From assembly GCA_937928455.1 (NCBI GenBank), contig CALFUG010000013.1, forward strand, positions 1-5,122: a DNA stretch of 5,122 nucleotides, given 5' to 3'. Both the position numbers and the translations under genes were made by a program. Positions 1 through 5,122 of this stretch are shown piece after piece; position 1 is the stretch's first letter, and every line of letters starts with the position of its first letter. Below the pieces are notes generated by a model, which was not told where the DNA came from, did not search any database, and saw nothing but the letters and a program-made list of their open reading frames with translations. This DNA comes from an uncultured Clostridia bacterium. Its GTDB lineage: Bacteria; Bacillota; Clostridia; Peptostreptococcales; Anaerovoracaceae.

Positions 1-10
1 GGAAAAAAAG

Positions 11-39
11 TTGACATAAAAAAGGTCGGACTATATAAT
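11..39 (+). promoter_or_regulatory. sigma-A type promoter of the rpmH cluster
   Basis: The -35 box TTGACA (11-16) and the -10 box TATAAT (34-39) both match the vegetative consensus exactly and are separated by the optimal 17 bp. An A-rich stretch at 3-9 sits just upstream and may act as a weak UP element. Transcription should begin around 46-48, giving a leader of about 80 nt before rpmH. A perfect promoter fits the high demand for ribosomal protein L34, and it is the only convincing promoter I see for the downstream genes. The start site is inferred from spacing only. Confidence 0.92.
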
Positions 40-45
40 TATATG

Positions 46-125
46 GCATATGTGGTCGTTGAAATTAAGACGATCTCATTCACCGGCCCGGCCGGAAAAC
101 ACACATGAAGGAGGTGTAAAGTTTC
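46..125 (+). promoter_or_regulatory. rpmH 5' leader with two small hairpins and Shine-Dalgarno
   Basis: The leader contains a possible 6-bp stem (54-59 with 70-75, one G-U pair, 10-nt loop) and a compact GC-rich hairpin CCGGC-CCG-GCCGG (83-95, five G-C pairs, 3-nt loop). A near-perfect Shine-Dalgarno, AAGGAGGTG (108-116), follows 9 nt before the rpmH ATG. The hairpins are visible, but any regulatory role is inference. I do not recognise a known riboswitch or ribosomal-protein leader here. Confidence 0.5.
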
Positions 126-260
126 ATGAAAAGAACGTACCAGCCAAAGGTTAGGCAACGAAAAAAAGAACATGGATTCAGAAAAAGAATGAGTACGAAA
201 AACGGTAGAAATGTTTTAAAGAGAAGAAGATTGAGAGGAAGAAAATCCTTGACAGCATAG
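126..260 (+). CDS. rpmH: 50S ribosomal protein L34
   Basis: This encodes L34, a small basic protein of the large ribosomal subunit. The translation is 44 residues, the usual bacterial length. It begins MKRTYQPK and carries the family signature HGFRKRMSTKNGR (residues 16-28), followed by an Arg/Lys-rich tail ending RGRKSLTA; nearly half of the residues are Arg or Lys, as expected for a protein buried in rRNA. The start at 126 is fixed by the strong AAGGAGGTG site 9 nt upstream and by the conserved N-terminus. It is the first gene after the consensus promoter and is followed by a hairpin with a T-run, so it may be expressed more strongly than the genes behind it. In Firmicutes rpmH usually lies beside oriC and is divergent from dnaA; dnaA itself is outside this window. 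Identification is secure. Confidence 0.98.
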   Translation: MKRTYQPKVRQRKKEHGFRKRMSTKNGRNVLKRRRLRGRKSLTA

Positions 261-287
261 AGACCGCTCAAGCGGCCTTTTTGTTTT
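259..287 (+). terminator. possible attenuating terminator between rpmH and rnpA
   Basis: CCGC (264-267) pairs with GCGG (272-275) around a TCAA tetraloop. The stem extends outward past one A-C mismatch (263/276) through G262-C277, A261-T278, G260-T279 (wobble) and A259-T280. Its 3' side runs into TTTTT (278-282), then G and TTTT (284-287). The hairpin is short and imperfect, so partial termination is more likely than full. That would let rpmH mRNA exceed rnpA mRNA, which fits the very different amounts of L34 and RNase P protein a cell needs. No promoter is seen between this element and rnpA. Function is inferred. Confidence 0.55.
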
Positions 288-308
288 CGAGTTGGGGCAA
301 TGGTCAAC

Positions 309-671
309 ATGCTGAAGAAGGAAGTTCTGAGAAGACAAAGTGATTTTTCTGCAATATACAATAGAGGAAAGTCGGTTGGAGAACGGTTGGTGGTGGTGTT
401 TCATCGAAAGAACGACCATCCCTACAAAAGGCAAGCGTTTCTGGCGAGCAAAAAAGTAGGCAAAAGCGTTCAAAGAAACCGGGCACGCCGCCTGATGAAA
501 GAAAGCTGGCGCGTGCTGGAACCCTTGGCAAAAGAAGGAACCGACTATATTTTTATTGCAAGAAATACCATTTTAGATGCCAAGCAGCAAGACGTGCAGC
601 AGTCTATGCAGCGTGCTTTGCGCAAGGCGGGCCTCCTGAAGGATCCGAAAGGAAACGGGAAGCAGAAATGA
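309..671 (+). CDS. rnpA: ribonuclease P protein component
   Basis: This is the small basic protein subunit of RNase P. It binds the catalytic RNA (rnpB, not in this window) and helps it remove 5' leaders from precursor tRNAs. From ATG 309 the protein has 120 residues, normal for the family. It shows the opening LKKEVLRRQSDF, the GKSV segment (20-23), and the diagnostic RNR region KKVGKSVQRNRARRLMKE (48-65, RNR at 56-58), which forms the conserved RNA-binding helix. The C-terminus is rich in Lys and Gly. Two in-frame starts exist. ATG 300 adds three residues but lies only 2 nt after the GGGG run at 294-297. ATG 309 has 11 nt spacing and gives the family-like MLKKE start, so I prefer it. The ribosome binding site is weak either way. 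The stop overlaps the yidD start by 4 nt (ATGA), suggesting translational coupling. Function is secure; the start is less certain. Confidence 0.95.
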   Translation: MLKKEVLRRQSDFSAIYNRGKSVGERLVVVFHRKNDHPYKRQAFLASKKVGKSVQRNRARRLMKESWRVLEPLAKEGTDYIFIARNTILDAKQQDVQQSMQRALRKAGLLKDPKGNGKQK

Positions 672-877
672 AATGGATTCTTATTTTGTTGATAAAAGGA
701 TACCAAAAGGGGATTTCTCCTTTTTTCCCGCAGACCTGTCGCTTTTACCCCACATGCTCTGCCTACTTCATTCAGGCCTTGAAGAAGTATGGATTCTTCA
801 AAGGAAGTTATCTTGGTATCAAACGAATATTAAGGTGCCATCCGTGGAATGACGGAGGATATGACCCGGTACCTTAA
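668..877 (+). CDS. yidD: membrane protein insertion efficiency factor YidD
   Basis: This is a small membrane-associated protein of the YidD family (formerly DUF37), linked in E. coli to efficient YidC-dependent insertion of inner-membrane proteins. The 69-residue length is typical. The family core is clear: CRFYPTCSAY (24-33), ALKKYGFFKG (37-46), and the C-terminal RCHPWNDGGYDPVP (56-69). The three conserved cysteines, C24, C30 and C57, are present. The N-terminal stretch WILILLIKGYQKGISPFF is hydrophobic to amphipathic and probably provides membrane attachment. The gene begins inside the last codons of rnpA (4-nt ATGA overlap), with a modest GGGA (657-660) 7 nt upstream, so coupling to rnpA translation is likely. 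It ends within the yidC Shine-Dalgarno. Placement between rnpA and yidC is the standard arrangement. Identification is secure; the molecular mechanism of the family is poorly defined. Confidence 0.96.
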   Translation: MKWILILLIKGYQKGISPFFPQTCRFYPTCSAYFIQALKKYGFFKGSYLGIKRILRCHPWNDGGYDPVP

Positions 878-882
878 GGAGG
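876..882 (+). promoter_or_regulatory. yidC Shine-Dalgarno overlapping the yidD stop
   Basis: AAGGAGG shares its first two bases with the yidD TAA stop (875-877). It sits 6 nt before ATG 889. A second ATG at 885 is only 2 nt from the site and opens a four-codon frame (MHVL, stop at 897-899), so the spacing decides for 889. Confidence 0.88.
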
Positions 883-888
883 AAATGC

Positions 889-1602
889 ATGTATTATAAA
901 ATAATGGCGGTGATTGCAGAACCTCTTGGATGGTTGTTGACTTTTTTGTACAGCTTCATCCAAAATTATGGAATCACGCTAATCGTATTCACATTGATTG
1001 TCAGATTGTGCTTGTATCCCTTGTATGCCAAGCAAATCAAATCCACGGCAAACATGTCGGCCATTCAGCCGAAAATGAAAGAACTTCAAGCCAGGTATGC
1101 CAACGATAAAGAAATGCTCAACATGAAGATGATGGAGCTATATAAGGAAGAAAAGTTCAACCCAATGGGTGGATGTCTTCCCATGTTGATTCAAATGCCC
1201 ATCATATTTGGACTTTTTGCTTTACTACGAAATCCGCTTCTATACATCGATGACCCCAGTATGATTATTGCGGTACACGAAAGCTTTTTGTGGATAGCGG
1301 ACCTGGCTCAACCGGACAAATGGATTCTTCCCATTGCCGCCGGATTGACCACATTCGTTTCATTTCAACAAACCCAATCTCAGCAAACTCCGGAATCCAT
1401 GGGGCAAATGGCGCCCATGATGAAGGTAATGAAATATTTCTTCCCGGTAATGATTGTATGGATGGGAAGAACCTTCCCCGCAGGGCTGACCTTGTACTGG
1501 TTTATTGGAACCGGCGCTCAAATTTTATTCAATCTTCGACTGAATAAACTGAGACGTAGAATGAAGGCAGAGGCGGAGCTAAGGCAACAAAAGAAAATAT
1601 AG
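889..1602 (+). CDS. yidC: YidC/Oxa1 family membrane protein insertase
   Basis: This insertase moves membrane proteins into the cytoplasmic membrane, alone or with SecYEG. At 237 residues it contains the conserved Oxa1 core only and lacks the large periplasmic domain of Gram-negative YidC. Hydrophobic segments lie at about 27-46, 96-114, 145-160, 184-193 and 197-215. The first ends in IVRLCLYPLYAKQ, whose R39 matches the conserved arginine of the hydrophilic groove. The cytoplasmic hairpin follows (QPKMKELQARY, 60-70, to the mid-80s). Then come the signatures NPMGGCLPMLIQMPI (91-105) and FPAGLTLYW (196-204). The tail LRRRMKAEAELRQQKK is basic, as in ribosome-contacting Oxa1-type tails. Unlike Bacillus SpoIIIJ, no N-terminal lipoprotein signal with a lipobox cysteine is visible; C41 lies inside the first core segment. 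yidD lies immediately upstream and jag downstream, the usual context. Confidence 0.96.
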   Translation: MYYKIMAVIAEPLGWLLTFLYSFIQNYGITLIVFTLIVRLCLYPLYAKQIKSTANMSAIQPKMKELQARYANDKEMLNMKMMELYKEEKFNPMGGCLPMLIQMPIIFGLFALLRNPLLYIDDPSMIIAVHESFLWIADLAQPDKWILPIAAGLTTFVSFQQTQSQQTPESMGQMAPMMKVMKYFFPVMIVWMGRTFPAGLTLYWFIGTGAQILFNLRLNKLRRRMKAEAELRQQKKI

Positions 1603-1628
1603 GGTGTAACATCAGAGAGGAATATAAA

Positions 1629-2474
1629 ATGAGCTATTCGGAAAAATGGGGAACCAGTGTAGATGAAGCCGTAAAATTGGCCTTGTCAGATCTCAAAGCC
1701 ACCATGGACGAAGTAGAGGTCACCGTTCTGGAAGAACCCAGCAAAGGATTTTTTGGTATCGGCAACAAGCTGGCCAAAGTGAGAGTGTCCATAAAAACGG
1801 CCACCAACGCTGTGGTACATGAAGCCACAGAACCGAAGAAAGAACAAAAAACAGAAACAAAAGTTGAATCAAGCAAGGAGCCTTCCGTGGAGTCTCCGAT
1901 GGGGAAAAAAGTTCCGGAGGAAAGAGATATACCAACGGAAAAAGCGGTAGAGAAATCAGCAGAAAAGAAGAGAGAGGATATCAAACCTTTACTACAAGCC
2001 AAACCGGAAGACCTCAAGGATTTAACGGAGCATCCCGCATTGACTTTTATCAAGGACACCATCGACAGCATGGGATTGAAGATGAGTGTAAAAGCTTCCG
2101 GCAATGAAGAGTTTGTCTTCCTGGAGCTGGAAGGGGAAGACACAGGGACCATTATTGGCAAAAGAGGACAGACCTTGGATGCCATTCAATACTTGACCAG
2201 CTTAGTGGTCAATAAAGGGAAAGAAGAATATGTACGTGTGGTCATCGATGCAGAGAATTATCGAGCCAAACGAGAAAAAACCCTACAACAGTTGGCGGAT
2301 CGATTGGCAGATAAAGTGGCCCGAAGCAAGCGGCCCATGAAACTGGAGCCCATGAATCCTTATGAACGTAAAGTGATTCATTCCACCCTTCAAAACCATC
2401 CCAGGGTGGTCACGCGCAGCGAAGGAGAGGAACCGTATCGAAGGGTTATCATTGAGTTAAAAAACAAAGGTTAA
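1629..2474 (+). CDS. jag: Jag/KhpB, RNA-binding cell elongation regulator (Jag_N-KH-R3H)
   Basis: This is the Jag protein (also KhpB or EloR), a cytoplasmic RNA-binding protein. In streptococci its homologue works with KhpA and affects cell elongation and division. The 281 residues show three parts. The Jag N-domain (about 1-55) has the typical EEPSKGFFGIGNKLAKVRV (35-53). A Lys/Glu-rich, low-complexity linker (about 65-130) is probably disordered. The C-terminal half holds a type II KH domain with GxxG loop GKRG (177-180), then an R3H domain whose R247 and H251 lie in NPYERKVIHSTLQ (243-255), ending in RRVIIELK. ATG 1629 is supported by AGAGAGGA (1614-1621), 8 nt upstream. The gene follows yidC by 26 nt, a conserved pairing in Firmicutes. 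It ends directly before a strong terminator. Domain assignment is secure; the physiological role in this organism is inferred from homologues. Confidence 0.95.
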   Translation: MSYSEKWGTSVDEAVKLALSDLKATMDEVEVTVLEEPSKGFFGIGNKLAKVRVSIKTATNAVVHEATEPKKEQKTETKVESSKEPSVESPMGKKVPEERDIPTEKAVEKSAEKKREDIKPLLQAKPEDLKDLTEHPALTFIKDTIDSMGLKMSVKASGNEEFVFLELEGEDTGTIIGKRGQTLDAIQYLTSLVVNKGKEEYVRVVIDAENYRAKREKTLQQLADRLADKVARSKRPMKLEPMNPYERKVIHSTLQNHPRVVTRSEGEEPYRRVIIELKNKG

Positions 2475-2478
2475 CGGT

Positions 2479-2510
2479 AGATAGCCCGCAGACAATGCGG
2501 GCTATTTTTT
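2479..2510 (+). terminator. strong intrinsic terminator after jag
   Basis: A perfect 9-bp stem, ATAGCCCGC (2481-2489) with GCGGGCTAT (2497-2505), closes a 7-nt loop AGACAAT and is followed by six T (2505-2510). Two further outer pairs, including one G-T wobble, are possible. It begins 5 nt after the jag stop. The opposite strand lacks a comparable T-run, so it terminates + strand transcription only. It marks the end of the rpmH-jag unit, although mnmE begins only 15 nt after the T-run. Confidence 0.9.
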
Positions 2511-2511
2511 C

Positions 2512-2518
2512 AAGGAGA
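2512..2518 (+). promoter_or_regulatory. mnmE Shine-Dalgarno next to the terminator
   Basis: AAGGAGA lies one base after the terminator T-run and about 8 nt before ATG 2526. It fixes the mnmE start. There is no room for a promoter between the T-run and this site. Confidence 0.88.
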
Positions 2519-2525
2519 ACCACTT

Positions 2526-3899
2526 ATGGAAGATACCATCGTAGCCATTGCTACACCTCCCGGAGAAGGGGGAATTGGTGTAATACGAATGAGCGGCCAG
2601 ATGGCCCGGGATTTGTTGGAACAAGTATTTGTGCCGTACACTGGCAGAAAACCCATGCCACGACAAATGACCTATGGCCATTTGGTGGAAGGGGAGGAGC
2701 GGAACATCATCATTGATGAAGCTATGGCGGTGTTTATGCCGGCTCCTCTTACATATACCCGGGAAGACGTGGTGGAAATTCAGTGTCACGGCTCCATGAT
2801 TCCCTTAAAAAGAACCCTGGGGGTTTTAATGGAAAAAGGGGCTCGCTTGGCAGAGCCGGGGGAATTTACCAAAAGAGCCTTTCTTCACGGACGATTGGAT
2901 TTGTCTCAAGCCGAGGCGGTGATGGATTTGGTGCAAGCCAAAACCCCTGCCGGATTTCAGGTGGCGGTAAGCCAATTGAAGGGAGCCACAACAGAAAGAA
3001 TTCAAATGCTTCTGGAAAAACTTCAAAACATACTGGTTCAGATATTGGTAAATATTGAGTATCCGGAAGAAGACATTGAAGAAGTGACCTACCCCATATT
3101 GGCCGCAGAAGTGGAAACGGTTCTGCAAGAAATTCAACGCTTATTGGATACCGCCCATGGGGGACGAATTCTAAAAGAAGGATTGCGTATCTCCATAGCA
3201 GGAAAACCCAACGTGGGGAAATCCTCCTTGTTGAATGCTCTTCTAGGGGAGGAACGAGCCATTGTTACTTCCGTGCCCGGCACCACCCGGGATACCATTG
3301 AGGAGTGGGTCAATATTCGAAACATTCCCCTTCGGATTACTGACACAGCAGGGATCCGAGAGGCCTCTGACGAGGTGGAGCGAATGGGGATTTATCGTGC
3401 CAAAGAGACCTTTCAAAAATCCGACTTGGTGATATTGGTGTTGGATGGAAGCCAACCACTATCCACGGAAGACCAGGAAATTATGACCTTATTGAAAAAC
3501 CACGCCACCTTGGTAATATTGAATAAACGGGATCTGGGAGAAGCGGTGAACCATCCTCAAGTTGCAGAACATCTATCGCAGGCCAGGATTTTAGAGATGT
3601 CTCTTACCGAGGGAATGGGTCTTTCTCAGCTGGAAGAAACATTGGAAGACATGGTGTATAAGGGACAAGCGGTGGCAGGGGAAGAGCTGATCATCACCCA
3701 GGCCCGGCATGAAGAATTGCTGGGACGTGCCAAGGCACACTTACAGGACGGGCTTTCTGCCATCCAAAGAAAGGATGCTCTGGATTTTGTAGAGGTGGAT
3801 CTGAAAAATGCCCACCAAGCCCTTGGAGACATTTTGGGAATTACCGTAAAGGATGATATTATAGAGGAAGTATTCCGACGTTTTTGTTTGGGGAAGTGA
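2526..3899 (+). CDS. mnmE: tRNA uridine-5-carboxymethylaminomethyl(34) synthesis GTPase MnmE
   Basis: MnmE (TrmE, ThdF) is a dimeric GTPase that, with MnmG, installs the (carboxymethyl)aminomethyl group on wobble U34 of certain tRNAs, using a methylene-tetrahydrofolate carbon. The 457 residues match the family length. The N-terminal folate-binding domain (about 1-118) starts MEDTIVAIATPPGEGGIGVIR and includes EIQCHGS (84-90) and PGEFTKRAFLHGRLDL (111-126). A helical domain is interrupted by the G domain, with G1 GKPNVGKS (226-233), G2 GTTRD (252-256), G3 DTAG (273-276) and G4 NKRD (333-336). E285 in ASDEVE corresponds to the catalytic glutamate E282 of the E. coli protein. The C-terminal CLGK (454-457) carries the invariant cysteine; Ile is more usual at the second position. 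ATG 2526 follows AAGGAGA. mnmG starts 3 nt after the stop, so both partners are probably co-translated. Confidence 0.98.
   Translation: MEDTIVAIATPPGEGGIGVIRMSGQMARDLLEQVFVPYTGRKPMPRQMTYGHLVEGEERNIIIDEAMAVFMPAPLTYTREDVVEIQCHGSMIPLKRTLGVLMEKGARLAEPGEFTKRAFLHGRLDLSQAEAVMDLVQAKTPAGFQVAVSQLKGATTERIQMLLEKLQNILVQILVNIEYPEEDIEEVTYPILAAEVETVLQEIQRLLDTAHGGRILKEGLRISIAGKPNVGKSSLLNALLGEERAIVTSVPGTTRDTIEEWVNIRNIPLRITDTAGIREASDEVERMGIYRAKETFQKSDLVILVLDGSQPLSTEDQEIMTLLKNHATLVILNKRDLGEAVNHPQVAEHLSQARILEMSLTEGMGLSQLEETLEDMVYKGQAVAGEELIITQARHEELLGRAKAHLQDGLSAIQRKDALDFVEVDLKNAHQALGDILGITVKDDIIEEVFRRFCLGK
3890..3896 (+). promoter_or_regulatory. mnmG ribosome binding site inside the mnmE end
   Basis: GGGGAAG in the last codons of mnmE lies 6 nt before ATG 3903. 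It is weaker than the other sites in this cluster, so mnmG translation probably depends partly on ribosomes finishing mnmE (TGA at 3897-3899). A second in-frame ATG at 3918 has no obvious purine-rich site at good spacing. Confidence 0.55.
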
Positions 3900-3902
3900 A
3901 GT

Positions 3903-5122
3903 ATGGAACAATATGAGATGGGACAGTATGATGTAGTGGTGGTAGGAGCAGGCCATGCCGGTTGCGAGGCAGGGTTGGCCTCTGCCCGTCTGGGGAAAAA
4001 GACCGTTCTGTTTTCCACCCATTTGGAATCCATCGCTATGATGGCATGCAATCCTTCCATTGGAGGGACGGGGAAGGGACACCTGGTGCGGGAAATTGAT
4101 GCACTGGGAGGAGAAATGGGCATCAACATAGACAAGGCATTCATACAGAGTCGCATGTTGAATACCGCCAAGGGACCTGCTGTACACTCCTTAAGAACCC
4201 AAGCCGATAAAAATAAATACCACCTGGAAATGAAGAAGGTGCTGGAGAACCAGGATAATCTGGATTTAAAACAAGGAGAGGTGGTGGACCTCCTGGTGGA
4301 AGAAAGCAAGGTGACGGGAGTGGTGTTGCGTACCGGGGCTACCTATCGAGCCGGTGCGGTAATCTTGGCTACGGGCACCTTCTTGAAAGGGAAAATTTTT
4401 ATTGGAGACAGTGCTTATGACAGCGGGCCCAATGGATTGGCACCGGCTATGGAGTTGGGAGACAATTTACGAAAACACGGTTTGCAACTCCGAAGATTTA
4501 AGACCGGCACACCGGCAAGGGCACTGGCGCAGAGTTTAGATTTTGAAAAAATGGAGGAGCAAAAGGGAGACGAAATCATTGTTCCTTTCAGCTTTATGAA
4601 TGATGAAATTCAAAGGGAACAAGTGTCCTGTTGGCTTTCCTATACCAATCATAAAACCCATGAAATTATACGAAATAATTTTGGCCGATCTGCATTGTTT
4701 GGAGGGCAAATCGAAGGGGTGGGACCACGGTATTGCCCCTCCATCGAAGATAAGGTGAACCGGTTTTCCGATAAGGAAAGGCATCAATTATTCATTGAGC
4801 CGGAGGGGTTGGAAACCGACGAGGTATATATCCAAGGAATGTCTACCAGTCTGCCGGAGGATGTGCAACAACAGTTTTATCAAACCATTCCGGGGCTTCA
4901 AAATATTCAAATCGTACGGCCGGCCTATGCCATCGAATACGATTGCATCGACCCCACAGAACTAACCCTTTGGTTGGAATATCGTCATCTGGAAAATCTG
5001 TTTTGCGCCGGACAGTTCAACGGAAGCTCCGGCTATGAAGAAGCCGCCGCCCAGGGGCTCATGGCGGGAATCAATGCTTGCCGAAAGCTGAATCATCAGG
5101 AACCTTTTGTACTGGATCGAAG
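3903..5122 (+). CDS. mnmG: tRNA uridine-5-carboxymethylaminomethyl(34) synthesis enzyme MnmG, 3' end outside window
   Basis: MnmG (GidA) is the FAD- and NADH-using partner of MnmE in modifying tRNA wobble U34. The open frame runs from ATG 3903 to the right edge without a stop, giving 406 codons of the roughly 620-630 usual. The FAD-binding Rossmann motif GAGHAGCEAG is at 15-24. The segment CNPSIGGTGKGHLVREID (49-66) carries C49, matching E. coli C47. ATGTFLKGK closes the first FAD region. Both family signatures are present: GPRYCPSIEDK, with C278 matching E. coli C277, and AGQFNGSSGYEEAAAQG near residue 380. The missing part should hold the rest of the FAD domain and the C-terminal helical region that contacts MnmE and tRNA. 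I chose ATG 3903 because the ribosome binding site is better placed than for M6 (ATG 3918). The truncation is due only to the window edge; no frameshift is seen. In many Firmicutes rsmG (gidB) follows. Confidence 0.97.
   Translation, partial: MEQYEMGQYDVVVVGAGHAGCEAGLASARLGKKTVLFSTHLESIAMMACNPSIGGTGKGHLVREIDALGGEMGINIDKAFIQSRMLNTAKGPAVHSLRTQADKNKYHLEMKKVLENQDNLDLKQGEVVDLLVEESKVTGVVLRTGATYRAGAVILATGTFLKGKIFIGDSAYDSGPNGLAPAMELGDNLRKHGLQLRRFKTGTPARALAQSLDFEKMEEQKGDEIIVPFSFMNDEIQREQVSCWLSYTNHKTHEIIRNNFGRSALFGGQIEGVGPRYCPSIEDKVNRFSDKERHQLFIEPEGLETDEVYIQGMSTSLPEDVQQQFYQTIPGLQNIQIVRPAYAIEYDCIDPTELTLWLEYRHLENLFCAGQFNGSSGYEEAAAQGLMAGINACRKLNHQEPFVLDR

Noticed and set aside
51..59. TGTGGTCGT as a possible DnaA box
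   Set aside because: Only the first five bases match the consensus complement TGTGGATAA, and no other box lies nearby.
81..116. CACC (81-84) could pair with GGTG (113-116) and mask the rpmH Shine-Dalgarno
   Set aside because: Only four base pairs over a long loop, competing with the more stable 83-95 hairpin; too weak to claim a switch.
122..131. Palindrome TTTCATGAAA over the rpmH start, resembling part of a parS site
   Set aside because: The parS core needs a central CACGTG; two central bases are missing here and the flanks do not match. It is explained by the start codon and the conserved Lys codon.
937..966. TTGACT with CAAAAT 18 bp downstream, a possible promoter inside yidC
   Set aside because: The -10 candidate matches only four of six bases and lies inside conserved coding sequence; such matches are expected by chance.
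1634..2185. Open frame of 183 codons on the minus strand inside jag
   Set aside because: It is fully antisense to jag. Its Ser-rich composition mirrors the Lys/Glu-rich linker codons of jag, and no domain is recognisable.
2452..2483. TTGAGT near the end of jag with TAGATA downstream as an mnmE promoter
   Set aside because: The spacer is 20 bp, the -10 match is poor, and transcription would start within the terminator stem.
3626..4309. Open frame of 227 codons on the minus strand across the mnmE/mnmG junction
   Set aside because: It lies antisense to two genes with unmistakable family motifs, its translation is Ser/Pro-rich with no recognisable domain, and it has no clear ribosome binding site or promoter that I can see. 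It is a shadow of the coding strand.

Overview
The window carries one strand of a very conserved bacterial housekeeping cluster: rpmH - rnpA - yidD - yidC - jag (khpB) - mnmE - mnmG (partial). All seven genes read on the + strand, are tightly packed, and are preceded by one consensus sigma-A type promoter at the left edge. The gene order, strong AAGGAGG ribosome binding sites, moderate G+C, a Jag protein with an N-terminal Jag domain, and a single-domain YidC without the large periplasmic domain of Gram-negative YidC all point to a Firmicute, most likely of the class Clostridia. The genus cannot be fixed from this sequence.

Layout: bases 1-125 hold the promoter (TTGACA, 17 bp, TATAAT), a leader of about 80 nt with a small GC-rich hairpin, and the rpmH Shine-Dalgarno. 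rpmH (ribosomal protein L34, 44 codons) occupies 126-260. A hairpin followed by a T-rich run lies between rpmH and rnpA and looks like a partial terminator. rnpA (RNase P protein) overlaps yidD by 4 nt. The yidD stop codon overlaps the yidC Shine-Dalgarno. jag follows yidC after 26 nt. After jag comes a strong intrinsic terminator, ending one base before the mnmE Shine-Dalgarno. mnmE and mnmG are 3 nt apart; mnmG runs off the right edge after 406 codons, about two thirds of a usual MnmG.

The genes form functional pairs. L34 and the RNase P protein serve the ribosome and tRNA maturation. YidD and YidC serve membrane-protein insertion. Jag/KhpB is an RNA-binding protein whose gene commonly sits beside yidC. 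MnmE and MnmG form one complex that modifies wobble U34 of certain tRNAs. In Firmicutes this cluster usually lies next to oriC with dnaA divergent from rpmH, so the replication origin is probably just left of base 1; no DnaA box is visible inside the window.

I found no undescribed system, mobile element, CRISPR array, tRNA or rRNA. The points most worth a second look are regulatory: the two transcription-termination signals inside the cluster, and how mnmE is transcribed when a terminator ends one base before its ribosome binding site.
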